Assembly (NCBI GenBank): GCA_023427125.1
Contig: JAEZBP010000743.1
Span: forward strand, 1 to 6,038
Length of the DNA stretch: 6,038 nt
From: Pseudomonadota bacterium
Lineage (GTDB): Bacteria; Myxococcota_A; Polyangia; Polyangiales; Sandaracinaceae
Direction: 5' to 3'
Part shown: in pieces, positions 5,003-6,038 of the stretch
How the letters are laid out: each line of letters begins with the position of its first letter
Position numbering within the stretch: the first letter of the stretch is position 1
Program-made: the position numbers and the translations under genes
Notes under the pieces: model-generated
The model's input: the letters and a program-made list of their open reading frames with translations, nothing else
Told to the model about the DNA's origin: nothing
The model's database searches: none

Positions 5003-6038
5003 ATGGATCTGCAAGGACAGAACGGCCTCATGCCGACGTTCCGCCAAGGCTGGCGGAGCCGCGACGTCCTCGCGGTCTTCGTCGCGCTCGGGCTCGGCGC
5101 GTTCTACGTCCTGCTCTACTTCACCGCGTGGCTCGATCCGATCGCGGGCGCGGCGGGCTTCCGCGACAAGTGGATCTTCACGGCTGCCTCTACTCGGTCG
5201 CGATGGTCGGCGGCGCCGTCTACTACCTGCGCCGCCACGGCAACAGCCGCTACAACCAGGTGCGCATCGGCGTGAACGTCGGCGTGCAGGTGGTGCTCGC
5301 GTTCCTCTTGCCGCTGGTGATGCCGCTCTTCGGCGCGCCCTCGTTCTACTTCAGCTACTTCTGGCCCCTCGCTTGGTACGATCTCCACCCGGGCACGCTC
5401 GAGCAGCTCCCGGTGTACCTCGCGGCCTACAGCGTGATCGGCGCGCTGATCGCCGCGCCGGCCCTCGCCTACTTCTTCGGCAAGCGCTGGTACTGCTCCT
5501 GGGTCTGCGGCTGCGGCGGGCTCGCCAACACCTTCGGCGATCCCTGGCGCCACCTGACGTCGAGCTCGACGCGCTCGTGGCGCTTCGAGCGTGTCGCGGT
5601 GCACACCGTGATGGTGCTGGCGTTCGTCTCGACCGCGCTCCTCTTCGTCGACGCCGCCATCGGCGACGCGCACCCGACCTTCCACGCGCTCGTGGCGAGC
5701 GAGCGCTGGTACTCGCTGAAGAAGCTCTACGGCTTCGTCGTCGGCGCAGTGCTGGCCGGCGTCGTCGGGGTCGGCTTCTATCCGCTCTTCGGCCCGCGCG
5801 TCTGGTGCCGCAACTTCTGCCCCATGGCGGCGGTGCTCGGGCTGGTGCAGAAGGTCGGGCGCTTCCACATCCGCGTGAAGCCGGACATGTGCATCTCGTG
5901 CGGCAACTGCACGACGTACTGCGAGATGGGGATCGACGTGCGCAGCTACGCCCAGCGAAACGAGAGCTTCACCCGGGCGGCCTGCGTGGGCTGCGGCGCC
6001 TGCGCCCCCGTCTGCCCCCGCGGCGTGCTCAAGCTCGA
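5003..6038 (+). CDS. Membrane 4Fe-4S protein (NapH/NosR/CcoG-like), frameshifted and 3'-partial
   Basis: A likely inner-membrane electron carrier. From ATG 5003 the frame is lost at about 5180 by an apparent single-base deletion; with one base restored it reads 345 residues to the window edge without a stop. Numbering below assumes that repair. About six membrane segments: residues 21-43, 57-76, 88-110, 137-160, 198-217 and 242-263. Cysteine motifs facing the membrane are CSWVCGCGG (165-173) and CRNFCP (269-274), the latter the CxxxCP of the NapH/NosR group. Two [4Fe-4S] ferredoxin motifs follow: CISCGNCTTYC (C297, C300, C303, C307) and CVGCGACAPVCP (C328, C331, C334, C338). The start lies 5 nt after the flavoprotein stop; ATG 5030 is an alternative. 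Without repair the first frame stops at 5275, and the second could only restart near GTG 5170 or ATG 5203. It may be a sequencing error or a recent real mutation. Confidence 0.82.
5177..5182 (+). other. Apparent -1 frameshift site in the Fe-S gene
   Basis: The frame from 5003 reads DKWIF up to 5179 and then becomes Arg/Ser/Thr-rich until a stop at 5273-5275. The frame from 5182 reads GCLYSVAMVGGAVYYLRR and stays open with all motifs to 6038. Only AC (5180-5181) lies between the two, so adding one T after ATCTTC gives TAC and joins them as DKWIFYGCLYSV, a smooth second membrane helix. No slippery heptamer or strong stem is seen, which argues against programmed frameshifting. Confidence 0.8.

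Noticed and set aside
5177..5182. Programmed ribosomal frameshifting
   Set aside because: No slippery heptamer, internal Shine-Dalgarno sequence or obvious downstream stem. A simple one-base deletion explains the break.
1850..5275. An open plus-strand frame of 1141 codons
   Set aside because: It is the wrong frame of the peptidase and flavoprotein genes and is Arg/Ala/Pro-rich. Only its last part, from 5003 to about 5179, is real: the start of the Fe-S gene.
5116..5868. A 250-codon minus-strand frame
   Set aside because: It is antisense to conserved membrane and Fe-S motifs and is low complexity (Arg/Glu/Ala/His).
1..6038. CRISPR array, transposon ends, toxin-antitoxin or phage defence genes, tRNA or rRNA
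   Set aside because: I looked for spaced repeats, transposase motifs and structured RNA signatures and found none. The only tandem repeat is the 12-bp coding repeat at 234-293.

Overview
The window is very GC-rich (about 70% by eye) and most third codon positions are G or C. It carries a Cys-rich secreted protein ending in a MYXO-CTERM-type sorting tail, a lipoprotein metallopeptidase and start codons that lack Shine-Dalgarno sequences. Together these suggest a myxobacterium or relative (Myxococcota, possibly the Polyangia/Sandaracinaceae side). The genus is inference.

Layout. 1-215: no convincing gene, but two GC-rich inverted repeats and a -10-like hexamer just before the first gene. 216-1070 (+): a class I SAM-dependent methyltransferase with a short acidic/basic tandem-repeat N-terminus. 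1048-1524 (-): a small Cys-rich exported protein with a MYXO-CTERM-like tail; its 3' end overlaps the methyltransferase tail to tail by 23 bp. 1525-1613: an 89-bp divergent promoter region. 1614-3578 (+): a 654-residue lipoprotein with one canonical EF-hand and a C-terminal zinc peptidase domain resembling the bacterial branch of the dipeptidyl-peptidase III (M49) family. 3642-4997 (+): an FAD/NAD(P)H pyridine-nucleotide oxidoreductase. 5003 to the window end (+): a polytopic membrane protein with two [4Fe-4S] ferredoxin motifs (NapH/NosR/CcoG-like). It follows 5 nt behind the flavoprotein, is interrupted by an apparent one-base deletion near 5180, and is cut by the window edge.

How the genes work together. 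The last two genes look like one operon: a soluble NAD(P)H-oxidising flavoprotein that could pass electrons to a membrane iron-sulphur protein. The terminal acceptor is not visible. The methyltransferase, MYXO-CTERM protein and lipoprotein peptidase show no clear common pathway. The MYXO-CTERM protein and the peptidase share a divergent promoter region and are both predicted cell-envelope proteins, so co-regulation is possible but unproven.

I see no CRISPR array, RNA gene, transposase or known defence system. The points most worth checking are the frameshift in the Fe-S protein, the flavoprotein/Fe-S pair, the repeated -10-hexamer-plus-six-bases start arrangement suggesting leaderless transcripts, and a seven-codon leader reading frame whose stop overlaps the flavoprotein start codon.
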